Positions 55,251 through 61,797 of a stretch of 64,000 nt of DNA are shown piece after piece. The translations under genes and the position numbers were made by a program. The notes below the pieces were generated by a model. The model was not told the origin of the DNA. It searched no databases and saw only the letters and a program-made list of their open reading frames with translations. Within the stretch, counting starts at the first letter, position 1. Every line of letters begins with the position of its first letter. Source of the DNA: Butyricicoccus sp. Marseille-Q5471 (lineage in GTDB: Bacteria; Bacillota; Clostridia; Oscillospirales; Butyricicoccaceae); assembly GCF_951230135.1 (NCBI RefSeq), contig NZ_CATNVC010000001.1:202746-266745 (forward strand), written 5' to 3'.

Positions 55251-55458
55251 TTTCCTTTTGTCCTGCGTCAGAATCTTTCTCAGGCGTGGCATGCGCCCGC
55301 TTCATTGCCTTCCGAAATTCCTTCCAGTAGCGTTCTTCCAGCTCTCTGCGTTCTGTTCCGGATGTTCGCGAGGAATACTCCCCGTAAGAAAGACCCTCTT
55401 TTTTCGCAATAAACGCATCAAACGTCAGCGAACTTACTGGCTGCATCTTTTTTCCCAT
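55240..55458 (-). CDS. Hypothetical phage protein
   Basis: 72 residues, MGKKMQPVSSLTFDAFIAKK then SYGEYSSRTSGTERRELEER. Basic and helical. Its end lies inside the inverted repeat. No family recognised. Confidence 0.6.
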   Translation of the reverse strand: MGKKMQPVSSLTFDAFIAKKEGLSYGEYSSRTSGTERRELEERYWKEFRKAMKRAHATPEKDSDAGQKETGR

Positions 55459-55733
55459 GCTTGTTTCTCCTGTTCCTGTTGAAATTTTGCACGCTCCACT
55501 TGAAAAAGGCGTTCAAACGCTTCTTTTTCCATCCAAGCGGCGAATCTGTCTCTTGTGGGATTACATAGCGGATACCAAATATCCGTACCCGTCCGGCTCC
55601 CCTCTACGACAAAATATCCTTCCTTTTGCACCGTTTCATAGTATCGCACCTGTACACGGTCAATCTTTACCGGCGAATACTGCGTTAACCGGCTTACTGG
55701 GCGCACTTCCGCGCCGCACCATTGCCGCTTCAT
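55434..55733 (-). CDS. Hypothetical phage protein
   Basis: 99 residues: a beta-rich amino half (VKIDRVQVRYYETVQKEGYF) and a Gln/Glu-rich helical end (FERLFQVERAKFQQEQEKQA). Overlaps neighbours on both sides. Function unknown. Confidence 0.6.
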   Translation of the reverse strand: MKRQWCGAEVRPVSRLTQYSPVKIDRVQVRYYETVQKEGYFVVEGSRTGTDIWYPLCNPTRDRFAAWMEKEAFERLFQVERAKFQQEQEKQAWEKRCSQ

Positions 55734-56071
55734 TTGCGCATACTGTCGCGGCCGATCTGCACCCCGATCTGAACGGCCTGTTCAATAAGATTCAACGTGC
55801 GCTGCACCCGCAAATCAATCTCTCTTTCAGTTCCCAAACCCGAATCACAGGCCTTGGACGCAGGATTCATTCCCTCACTCTCAGTAGTCGCTCTGTCTTC
55901 TTTGCACTGATGCTCTTCGCGGGTAATAGAAATCAAAAGTGCTCTTGCGCCTGTGTCATTTGCAAACTGCATTTCTCCTTTTATCGCTTCAAGAACATCT
56001 GTTTCATCACAATACGTATAAGCTGACAAAACTTTAGCGATTCCGCGCTCGGTCTTAATTTTTACTTGCAT
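55730..56071 (-). CDS. Hypothetical phage protein
   Basis: 113 residues, starting MQVKIKTERGIAKVLSAYTY with GGAGG upstream; a helical C terminus (LRVQRTLNLIEQAVQIGVQI). Overlaps the next gene by four bases. No known family. Confidence 0.6.
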   Translation of the reverse strand: MQVKIKTERGIAKVLSAYTYCDETDVLEAIKGEMQFANDTGARALLISITREEHQCKEDRATTESEGMNPASKACDSGLGTEREIDLRVQRTLNLIEQAVQIGVQIGRDSMRK

Positions 56072-56128
56072 GCCCTTTCCTCCTATGGCTTGTCCCTTTT
56101 TTGATCATGGGCGGTATTCCCGCCCCTT

Positions 56129-56317
56129 TCACCCGCTCTTGCGCAGGTCTTTTTCCCTTTCCTGGCGCTGTATCTGCCGCACGGTTTCCCGCACGGTGCG
56201 GTCAAACAGCGCCTGCCGCTGCACAATTTCGTGTGCATCAGCCTTTGCAAAGGCATTGTCTGCAAATTCAATCGCCACGCCGCCTATGCTCATTTTTTCT
56301 ATAATCATTGGCATCAC
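56129..56317 (-). CDS. Hypothetical small phage protein
   Basis: 62 residues, MMPMIIEKMSIGGVAIEFAD then a long charged helix (VQRQALFDRTVRETVRQIQR). GAGGTGATGCC precedes the start. Early operon member. Confidence 0.55.
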   Translation of the reverse strand: MMPMIIEKMSIGGVAIEFADNAFAKADAHEIVQRQALFDRTVRETVRQIQRQEREKDLRKSG

Positions 56318-56397
56318 CTCGGCTTACCCTATGGGGCGATTGCCTGTCCCTATGCCGCCTTATATGTATCGGTCGGACAGTTTTCCTTCCCCTTTCC

Positions 56398-56541
56398 CTA
56401 GCTGGCAGCCGGTTGCGGCGGCTGAACCATCTGCGCACCTTCGATCATGTAGAAGAATTTAATACGTGCGTTTTCATCAAGCTTTTTCAATGCCTGCGCG
56501 ATTTCCTCCACATCAACACGCGTTTCCTTGTCAACATTCAT
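56398..56541 (-). CDS. Hypothetical small phage protein (first early gene)
   Basis: 47 residues: MNVDKETRVDVEEIAQALKK then NARIKFFYMIEGAQMV. AGGAGG lies nine bases upstream of the start at 56541. It is the first leftward gene after the early promoter, a place often taken by Cro-like or antirepressor peptides, but it shows no helix-turn-helix. Confidence 0.65.
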   Translation of the reverse strand: MNVDKETRVDVEEIAQALKKLDENARIKFFYMIEGAQMVQPPQPAAS

Positions 56542-56583
56542 CTTGCTCACCTCCTCTTTCCAAAATACTTCTATTGCAGTTTC

Positions 56584-56612
56584 ATAATACTCCATAGCAG
56601 TACTTATGTCAA
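56584..56612 (-). promoter_or_regulatory. Prophage early leftward promoter
   Basis: On the minus strand TTGACA (56612-56607), 17 bases, TATTAT (56589-56584), close to the sigma-A consensus. AATACT/AGTATT half-sites at about 56565, 56587, 56611 and 56637 overlap both promoters and are likely repressor operators. Confidence 0.85.
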
Positions 56613-56629
56613 TACTTTAAAATAAAATA

Positions 56630-56658
56630 TTGCATATGTAGTATTTTAGTGGTATGCT
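56630..56658 (+). promoter_or_regulatory. Repressor (rightward) promoter
   Basis: TTGCAT (56630-56635), 17 bases, TATGCT (56653-56658), 20 bases before the repressor start and divergent from the early promoter. Confidence 0.75.
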
Positions 56659-56677
56659 CTTTGTGGGAGGTGAAAGC

Positions 56678-57169
56678 ATGTCAATAAACGATCGTGTGAA
56701 GCTGCTTCGTCAGGCACTTCACTTGACTCAAGTCGAATTTGGCTCTCGAATCGCGGTAGCTCAAGGGTATCTAACCAATATCGAAACCGGTAAACGAGAA
56801 GTAACCGATAAAATCCAAAAAATAATTTGCGCCGAATTTAACGTAAATGAGCAATGGCTTCGTACCGGTGATGGAGAAATGTTTACCCAAGCCAATACAA
56901 CAATAATTGATGAACTCGCGAATCAATATGGGCTAGATGAATTAGATAAAAAAATACTGTCCCGGTATCTCGAATTACCCGAACAGTATCGTAAAGTTCT
57001 TAAAGAATATCTTATGTGGCTAGTCGAAAACTCTGGTTCATCCGAAACCGACAACAAGCCGCACCCCGTACCCGCTCCCGGCGATCCCATTGAAGAAGAA
57101 CTGGAATCTTATCGTAAAGAGATGGAAGCGGAGCGTATGGGGTCAACATCGTCTCATTCCGCAGGCTAA
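56678..57169 (+). CDS. XRE-family prophage repressor
   Basis: 163 residues. The amino-terminal helix-turn-helix (VKLLRQALHLTQVEFGSRIA, then QGYLTNIETGKREVTDKI) binds DNA. The middle contains EFNVNEQWLRTGDGEM, typical of phage CI-like/XRE regulators, followed by a helical dimerisation part and a flexible Pro-rich tail. No peptidase S24 domain is visible, so induction would not be by RecA-stimulated self-cleavage. The start at 56678 follows GGGAGG. Confidence 0.9.
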   Translation: MSINDRVKLLRQALHLTQVEFGSRIAVAQGYLTNIETGKREVTDKIQKIICAEFNVNEQWLRTGDGEMFTQANTTIIDELANQYGLDELDKKILSRYLELPEQYRKVLKEYLMWLVENSGSSETDNKPHPVPAPGDPIEEELESYRKEMEAERMGSTSSHSAG

Positions 57170-57204
57170 GGCGGCGGCAATGCAGCCGGCCGCGCAAATA
57201 AAAA

Positions 57205-57238
57205 AGCCCGTCCCAGTGTCCCACCACCGAAACGGGCT
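57205..57238. repeat. Stem-loop downstream of the repressor
   Basis: AGCCCGT ... ACGGGCT around a 20-base C-rich loop, followed by AATGC and soon after by ACAAC. A-run on the left means a T-run in minus-strand RNA. A look-alike lies at 57740. Confidence 0.5.
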
Positions 57239-57300
57239 AATGCCTAAGAACGCGCACAACGTCCTTTGAATTATTTTAACATAATTAGGAGGACTTTACA

Positions 57301-57723
57301 ATGCAAAAGGATGCTGCATCATATTTTTATGACAAGTTAAAGAACGATTACTCTTTAAGCCACGAAGAAAAGGAATTATTAATGGAAAGCATGTCCGATT
57401 ATGTGCATAGCCAATATGATGCGGAACATTTTAGCAATATGTCATTACTTCTTTCTATGTTCTGTGGATCTTTTTCATACGCTCTGCTTCTATTGATAAA
57501 CCATCAACCATATGCATCAAACATATTTCAACTGATAATCTTTATTATTGCTTCGCTATTATGCGGTGGGATTTGGTTTCTCTGCGTGCATCTATTATTT
57601 GATCGTCACGGTTTCATTTCAGAACACAAATTCTTTCGCAAATTTATTTTTATCCTACCTGCGCTTCTGTTTTCGTTTTACTTCTCAATTTATTTCAAGC
57701 TATTTCTTAATACCTTTTCATAA
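57301..57723 (+). CDS. Three-helix membrane protein, lysogenic cargo
   Basis: 140 residues, AT-rich. A soluble helical start (SYFYDKLKNDYSLSHEEKEL) is followed by membrane segments at about 47-66, 74-98 and 113-136. It lies between repressor and integrase, a favoured position for genes expressed in the lysogen such as superinfection exclusion proteins. GGAGG eight bases upstream. No family recognised. Confidence 0.65.
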   Translation: MQKDAASYFYDKLKNDYSLSHEEKELLMESMSDYVHSQYDAEHFSNMSLLLSMFCGSFSYALLLLINHQPYASNIFQLIIFIIASLLCGGIWFLCVHLLFDRHGFISEHKFFRKFIFILPALLFSFYFSIYFKLFLNTFS

Positions 57724-57739
57724 TCCAATTAAATAAACA

Positions 57740-57767
57740 GCCGCCCGGTATCCTACCCCCGAGCGGC
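57740..57767. repeat. Stem-loop upstream of the prophage integrase
   Basis: GCCGC ... GCGGC with a C-rich loop followed by CAATGCACAAC, resembling the hairpin at 57205. Lies about 90 bases before the integrase start. Confidence 0.45.
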
Positions 57768-57853
57768 CAATGCACAACACCAAATCTGGCAAAAGATAGG
57801 GCTGCTATGCCCTTTTATTGTAGCATATCATAAAATGAAAGGAAAGTGGTTTT

Positions 57854-59419
57854 ATGCCGTACTGCGCTTATATCCGAAAATCCCGCGCCGATATGGAAGC
57901 CGAAACCCACGGCGAAGGGGAAACCTTCGCGCGGCATGAAAAAATATTGCTCAATCTCGCCAAGCAGAAGAAGATTTCTTTAACCGCTATTTATCGTGAA
58001 ATGGTGTCTGGCGAAACCATTTCCGCCCGTCCTGTCATGCAGCAGCTTCTTGATGAAGTGGACGCTGGTATGTGGGACGGCGTTCTTGTAGTCGAAGTGG
58101 AACGCCTTGCACGTGGCGACACATCAGACCAGGGGCGTGTTCAAAAATCCTTCATGTACTCGAACACGCTGATTATAACACCCCTGAAAACCTATGATCC
58201 CGCGAATGAATTTGACCAAGAGTATTTTGAATTTGGCTTGTTCATGTCGCGCCGTGAGTATAAAACAATTAACCGCCGCCTGCAAACAGGTCGTGTATCC
58301 TCCATCCGAGAAGGCAAGTACCCCGGCAATGTTTGTCCCTATGGCTATGATCGCGAAAAGTTGAAAACAGAAAAAGGGTGGATTCTCGTTCCCAATCCCC
58401 AGCAATCCGAAATTGTCCGTTTAATGTTCTCATGGTTTACCGATCCGAACAATCACCTGAGCAGCTCCGCCATAGCGCACAAACTAAATGATATGCAGGT
58501 ACCCACCAGTAAGGGCGGCGAATGGACTGTTTCAACTGTTTCTCGCATCTTAAAAAACCCTGTCTATGCCGGGTATATCATCTGGGGACGACGTGCATGC
58601 GTCAAGCAGATTAAAGGCGGCGAGATAGTCAAAAGCCGTCCATGGGCTGAGAATTACGAAATGTGCAAAGGTCTGCATGAACCTCTGGTCAGTCAAGAAG
58701 TATTCGACCTCGCCCAGCGCAGTTTTGCAGAAATGCCCACACGGCCCATACCCGGAAAACGCCCCTTCTGTAACCCCCTGTCCGGCCTAGTAGTGTGCGG
58801 CTGTTGCGGCCGTGTCATGCAGCGCCGACCGCATACCAATGGATACCCGGATTCTCTGCTCTGCCCGCAGCCCGGTTGTAAAACCGTCTCTTCCCCTCTC
58901 GCCTATATTGAAAACCTTGTCTTGGAATCCTTGGAAAAATGGCTTGAAGATTATAAGATTGACCTAACGCTCTTGCCTGTCAACCATATCGATCAAGAAC
59001 TCAAAGTCTTAAAAAACAATCTGACCGCGCTGCAATCCGATTTTGCTTTGCTGGATACACAACAGAATCGGCTTTACACCCTCCTCGAACAAGGTGTTTA
59101 TACCACCGCTATTTTCATCGAGCGCCAGCAGATTATTTCCACCCAGCGCGAAGAACTGCAAAAGAAAATCTCCGTTGCTTCGCAGCAGCTTGCCGATTTT
59201 GAGCACCAGCAATCTTCCAAAACGGAATTAGTTCCCCGAATCCGTCATGTTCTCGATGTTTATAAACTGACGGAATCAGCAAAGCAAAGAAACGAACTGC
59301 TTTCCTCTGTGCTTGAAAAGGTGGAATATCACAAATCAACCAACCTTCGGCACAGCTCCGACAGCGATTTACGCCTAGTCCTCTTCCCTAAATTCACTTC
59401 CTCACGCCCTAATGTATAA
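57854..59419 (+). CDS. Large serine recombinase (prophage integrase)
   Basis: 521 residues. The catalytic serine is in CAYIRKSRADMEAE (about residue 8), with EVERLARGDTSDQGR as the arginine helix. The recombinase domain covers about 155-290, with a zinc ribbon VCGCCGRVMQRR ... CPQPGCK (about 314-344) and a coiled coil (about 370-470). The stop lies ten bases before the cotJC junction at 59429, so it is the most likely integrase for the right end of element B. GGAAAG precedes the ATG at nine bases. Confidence 0.94.
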   Translation: MPYCAYIRKSRADMEAETHGEGETFARHEKILLNLAKQKKISLTAIYREMVSGETISARPVMQQLLDEVDAGMWDGVLVVEVERLARGDTSDQGRVQKSFMYSNTLIITPLKTYDPANEFDQEYFEFGLFMSRREYKTINRRLQTGRVSSIREGKYPGNVCPYGYDREKLKTEKGWILVPNPQQSEIVRLMFSWFTDPNNHLSSSAIAHKLNDMQVPTSKGGEWTVSTVSRILKNPVYAGYIIWGRRACVKQIKGGEIVKSRPWAENYEMCKGLHEPLVSQEVFDLAQRSFAEMPTRPIPGKRPFCNPLSGLVVCGCCGRVMQRRPHTNGYPDSLLCPQPGCKTVSSPLAYIENLVLESLEKWLEDYKIDLTLLPVNHIDQELKVLKNNLTALQSDFALLDTQQNRLYTLLEQGVYTTAIFIERQQIISTQREELQKKISVASQQLADFEHQQSSKTELVPRIRHVLDVYKLTESAKQRNELLSSVLEKVEYHKSTNLRHSSDSDLRLVLFPKFTSSRPNV

Positions 59420-59440
59420 CCTTCTTGTGCGAACGAACTT
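59420..59440 (+). other. Right junction of element B
   Basis: Prophage sequence ends at CTTCTTGT, then GCG (59429-59431), AAC and cotJC GAACTTGCTCAT. The GCG is shared with 10272-10274. Confidence 0.6.
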
Positions 59441-59665
59441 GCTCATATGGAAATGATTGGTGCCATCGTCTATCAGCTGACCCGCAATCTCACGCCCGAA
59501 CAAATCATTGAGGGCGGCTATGATGCCTACTTCGTCGACCATACAACGGGCGTCTATCCGCAGGCCGCTTCCGGCGTACCGTTTTCCACTTCGACCCTCC
59601 AGTGTACCGGCGACCCTCTCACCGACCTGTTTGAAGATCTCGCAGCAGATGCTGCGATTGCGTAA
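59429..59665 (+). pseudogene. cotJC: cotJC fragment 3 of 3 (truncated C-terminal part)
   Basis: Continues CotJC with ELAHMEMIGAIVYQLTRNLT, then YFVDHTTGVYPQAASGVPF and DPLTDLFEDLAADA before a stop at 59663. The ELAH motif supplies a Glu and His ligand of the di-manganese site in Mn catalases. Normal family members continue for another 50-60 residues that hold the remaining Glu and His ligands; these are missing. CCTGTTTGAAGAT occurs at the point of loss (about 59629) and again about 51 bases later, so a rearrangement or third insertion may have removed the end. Confidence 0.88.
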
Positions 59666-59710
59666 GAGCAACCATTTCCCTGCCTGTTTGAAGATTTTAC
59701 TGAAAATGCA

Positions 59711-59739
59711 TTGACGATTCAAGCCAAATGGTATATATT
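59711..59739 (+). promoter_or_regulatory. Promoter of the cobalamin riboswitch transcript
   Basis: TTGACG (59711-59716), 17 bases, TATATT (59734-59739), a strong sigma-A match about 25 bases before the aptamer. Confidence 0.8.
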
Positions 59740-59765
59740 GAAGATAAGCACATGTCAATTTCATA

Positions 59766-59980
59766 AGTGGTATCCGGGTGTCTCAACTCCGACGCAGGAT
59801 TTGGGATGAAAAGGGAAGCAGGTGAAAATCCTGCGCTAAGCCGTAGCTGTAAAGGCGGAGCGGTTTCCAATATGTCACTGAAGAGCAACCCTCTTTGGGA
59901 AGACGGAAATCGTGCCGATGCCTGAGCCAGAAGACCTGCCCCGATATGACGCACAAGGAACCTCTCCGGACTTGAGAGGG
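59766..59980 (+). promoter_or_regulatory. Cobalamin riboswitch
   Basis: Conserved blocks appear in order: GGGAAGCAGGTGAAAATCC (with CCTGCGC), AGCTGTAAAGG, TCACTGAAG, GGGAAG and the B12-box-like GCCGATGCCTGAGCCAGAAG followed by ACCTGCC. A hairpin CCTCTC/GAGAGG (59961-59979) follows. It binds adenosylcobalamin or a related corrinoid and controls the RNA downstream. The next 230 bases contain two terminators and no plausible gene. Confidence 0.9.
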
Positions 59981-60011
59981 TGCACGCTACTTTCGTTCAA
60001 ACGAAATTACA

Positions 60012-60045
60012 GCCGCACCTCAACGCAGAGGTGCGGCTTCTCTTT
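60012..60045 (+). terminator. Riboswitch-linked terminator
   Basis: GCCGCACCT/AGGTGCGGC stem, loop CAACGCAG, tail TTCTCTTT, about 30 bases after the aptamer. Confidence 0.85.
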
Positions 60046-60119
60046 ACTATCTCTTTTACTATCATCATTTTGTTGCATTTCCTTGCGCACAATGATTTGA
60101 CGGTGCTGCTTCACCTCGT

Positions 60120-60163
60120 CAGGCGGGAACGGATTCCAGCATCCCTTCCCGCCTGCTTTTTTG
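60120..60163 (+). terminator. Second rightward terminator
   Basis: CAGGCGGGAA/TTCCCGCCTG stem followed by CTTTTTTG. It ends whatever passes the first terminator; only 74 gene-free bases lie between them. Confidence 0.8.
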
Positions 60164-60178
60164 CCGCACCGGCGACAT

Positions 60179-60212
60179 GAAAAAAACAGTCCTCCATGGA
60201 GGACTGTTTTTT
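60179..60212. terminator. Bidirectional terminator at the end of the selenium operon
   Basis: AAACAGTCCTCC/GGAGGACTGTTT stem with A- and T-runs on each side; ends the leftward yedE-yedF-DUF3343 operon. Confidence 0.9.
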
Positions 60213-60451
60213 TATTCGCGCACAATCAGCTGCCGATATTGCCGGTCTGACACGAGAAAGACCGCCTCTAAATCAGCATCCAGCAGCGATTCGCAGGGTG
60301 AATCGCTCTCATAGCGGACACAGGTGCCGCAGGAGGAGCTAATCTCCCGTGGCACGGGCGCCAGCCGCGCCGCAACGTTTGCCTGCTGCAGCGCGCGGTG
60401 CGAACGCAATGCGGATAAATGGGTATGAAAGGCTGCAAGGTATTGTGACAT
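60212..60451 (-). CDS. DUF3343 putative Se/S carrier protein
   Basis: 79 residues from the better-spaced ATG at 60451 (AAGGGGG seven bases upstream; another ATG at 60457). SQYLAAFHTHLSALRSHRAL, RLAPVPREISSSCGTCVRYE match the DUF3343 family, which has a conserved CGTC pair and is tied to selenium metabolism by gene neighbourhood. It is the last gene of a leftward operon with yedF and yedE. Confidence 0.85.
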   Translation of the reverse strand: MSQYLAAFHTHLSALRSHRALQQANVAARLAPVPREISSSCGTCVRYESDSPCESLLDADLEAVFLVSDRQYRQLIVRE

Positions 60452-60465
60452 CGTCATGCCCCCTT

Positions 60466-60669
60466 TTATTTGGTGAGCGTCAGCTTATAGTCGCTGTTTT
60501 GCAGCTCGACCGTGACAGCGTAGCCTTGACTTCTGCCAAACCGCGTGACATTCTCCATCGAGCAGGCATTATCCACAAGCACTTCGAGCGTTTGGGGATT
60601 GGTTTTCTTAACTTCCTTCTGCACCATGATAACCGGCATGGGGCAGGCATAACCGCGAGCATCTACCAT
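60466..60669 (-). CDS. yedF: TusA/SirA-like sulfurtransferase (YedF-type)
   Basis: 67 residues. The start at 60669 follows AAGGAGG. VDARGYACPMPVIMVQKEVK contains the active CPxP cysteine; LVDNACSMENVTRFGRSQGY follows. In clostridia this small protein accompanies YedE and SelD and is thought to hand selenium or sulfur to later steps. Fourteen bases separate it from DUF3343. Confidence 0.9.
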   Translation of the reverse strand: MVDARGYACPMPVIMVQKEVKKTNPQTLEVLVDNACSMENVTRFGRSQGYAVTVELQNSDYKLTLTK

Positions 60670-60673
60670 GTTT

Positions 60674-61735
60674 TCAGTCCTCCTTCGGTAAGTTTGCAAT
60701 TGAAATGACGAGCAGCAGTACAAAACCAATGCCAACTGCCAGTTTTCCGTACGCGGTCGGGCCTTCGCCGGACGAAGCCAGGCCGAAATTATGGCACAGC
60801 GCCGCGCCGAACAGCATGCCGAGCACCGTCACGGCACTGTCACTGTTGCCTTCACCGGCGAGAATGAGCTGACGCAGCGGACAGCCGCTCAGCAGCACAC
60901 AGCCCCAGCCCGCCAGCGCCATGCCGAGGAAGTTCCATAGTCCGTCGGTATGCGCAATGCTCTGCCCCGCAAAACCCGGGTGAAAGCTGCCGAGCGCCAG
61001 ATTGCCGATCAGCACGGTGATAAAAATAGCGACAAAGCCATACAGCAGCTTAAAATCTCCGAACAGCATCACATCGCGCAGTCCGCCGACCATACACAGC
61101 CGCGACCGCTGCGCCGCCACGCCGATCAAGATGCCCGCACCCAGTGCCAGATACCAGATCGCGTGCTTTGCGCCCGGGCCTTCGGTGCTCGCCCGCAGCA
61201 TAGAGGGAGCGAGCAGCAGCAAAAACAGTCCCGCCGTCACGGCTACCGGCAGCACGCCGCCCTCGGCGGACGGCAGCGGATACGCGCGGCGGAACGTAAA
61301 CCCTCGTTTGAGGAACAGCACACCCACCGCAACGCCTGCGGCAAAGCCGGCAAGGCCGACCAGTGCGTTCCAGTCGCCGCCGCCGATGCGAAGCACCATG
61401 CGAAGCGGACAGCCGAGGAACATCAGTGCCCCCAGCATGACGAGCGCACCCAGCACAAACCGCAGCGCGGGCGAAGAGCCGCCCTGTGCGCGCCATTCTC
61501 GAAAGCCGCGCGCCGAGAGAAATGCGCCGAGGACGAGTCCGATGATTTCGGGCCGCAGGTACTGCACATTTGCCGCGCCGTGCAGACCAAGTGCACCTGC
61601 CGAGTCGCGCAGGAAGCAGGCAATGCACAGTCCCATATTCGCGGGATTGCCGCCCAGCGTCAGCGCAAGCGCCGCAAGGCCGACCATAATGCCGGCAATG
61701 ACGACGCGCCAATCGATTCTTTTGTTTTCATTCAT
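60674..61735 (-). CDS. yedE: YedE-type selenium/sulfur transporter
   Basis: 353-residue integral membrane protein with about nine to ten helices, two YeeE/YedE repeats (GNPANMGLCIACFLRDSAG and RLCMVGGLRDVMLFGDFKL), and conserved cysteine-glycine motifs FLGCPLRMVLRIGGGDWNA and LLSGCPLRQLILAGEGNSD. The start at 61735 gives MNENKRIDWRVVIAG; a longer frame to 61870 lacks a site. Family name: selenium metabolism membrane protein YedE/FdhT. It is divergent from the desulfurase-like gene. Confidence 0.9.
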   Translation of the reverse strand: MNENKRIDWRVVIAGIMVGLAALALTLGGNPANMGLCIACFLRDSAGALGLHGAANVQYLRPEIIGLVLGAFLSARGFREWRAQGGSSPALRFVLGALVMLGALMFLGCPLRMVLRIGGGDWNALVGLAGFAAGVAVGVLFLKRGFTFRRAYPLPSAEGGVLPVAVTAGLFLLLLAPSMLRASTEGPGAKHAIWYLALGAGILIGVAAQRSRLCMVGGLRDVMLFGDFKLLYGFVAIFITVLIGNLALGSFHPGFAGQSIAHTDGLWNFLGMALAGWGCVLLSGCPLRQLILAGEGNSDSAVTVLGMLFGAALCHNFGLASSGEGPTAYGKLAVGIGFVLLLVISIANLPKED

Positions 61736-61797
61736 TGTGATAATTCCTTTATTTGTGATAGAATAGAGTTTGTATGATAGGGAAAGGAGAAACTTGC

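Larger units (their letters stand above)
10272..59431. mobile_element. Element B: 49-kb insertion in cotJC with CRISPR-Cas and prophage
   Basis: Bounded by cotJC fragments 2 and 3. It has an LSR gene immediately inside each end: 10285-11871 pointing outward to the left and 57854-59419 pointing outward to the right. The left 15 kb holds the type I-C CRISPR-Cas locus and the right 34 kb an apparently complete prophage. Either it is one element with two recombinases, or a CRISPR-bearing element and a prophage inserted in tandem at or next to the same site. No clear internal attachment site was found between 25.33 and 25.40 kb, and end arms are not obviously symmetric as in element A. Confidence 0.7.
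25330..59431. mobile_element. Podovirus-like prophage
   Basis: A 34-kb region with complete modules: integrase, repressor and divergent promoters at the right; early genes; late regulator; TerS, TerL, portal, scaffold, capsid, connector, a P22-tail-hub-like protein, collagen-like fibre, ejection proteins; holin and amidase at the left. No tape-measure protein, tail sheath, tail tube or long tail assembly chaperones are seen, which with the portal type and two large ejection proteins suggests a short-tailed virion. All structural genes are intact. The left limit lies between the last CRISPR repeat and the small gene at 25394 but is not defined by an attachment site. Confidence 0.9.

Noticed and set aside
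59980-60180. 66-codon GTG frame after the cobalamin riboswitch with a hydrophobic stretch
   Set aside because: No ribosome binding site and it runs through the terminator stem, so it is treated as non-coding.
60007-60225. 72-codon minus-strand frame with a CRRCGKK motif
   Set aside because: It reads through three terminator hairpins and has no operon context.
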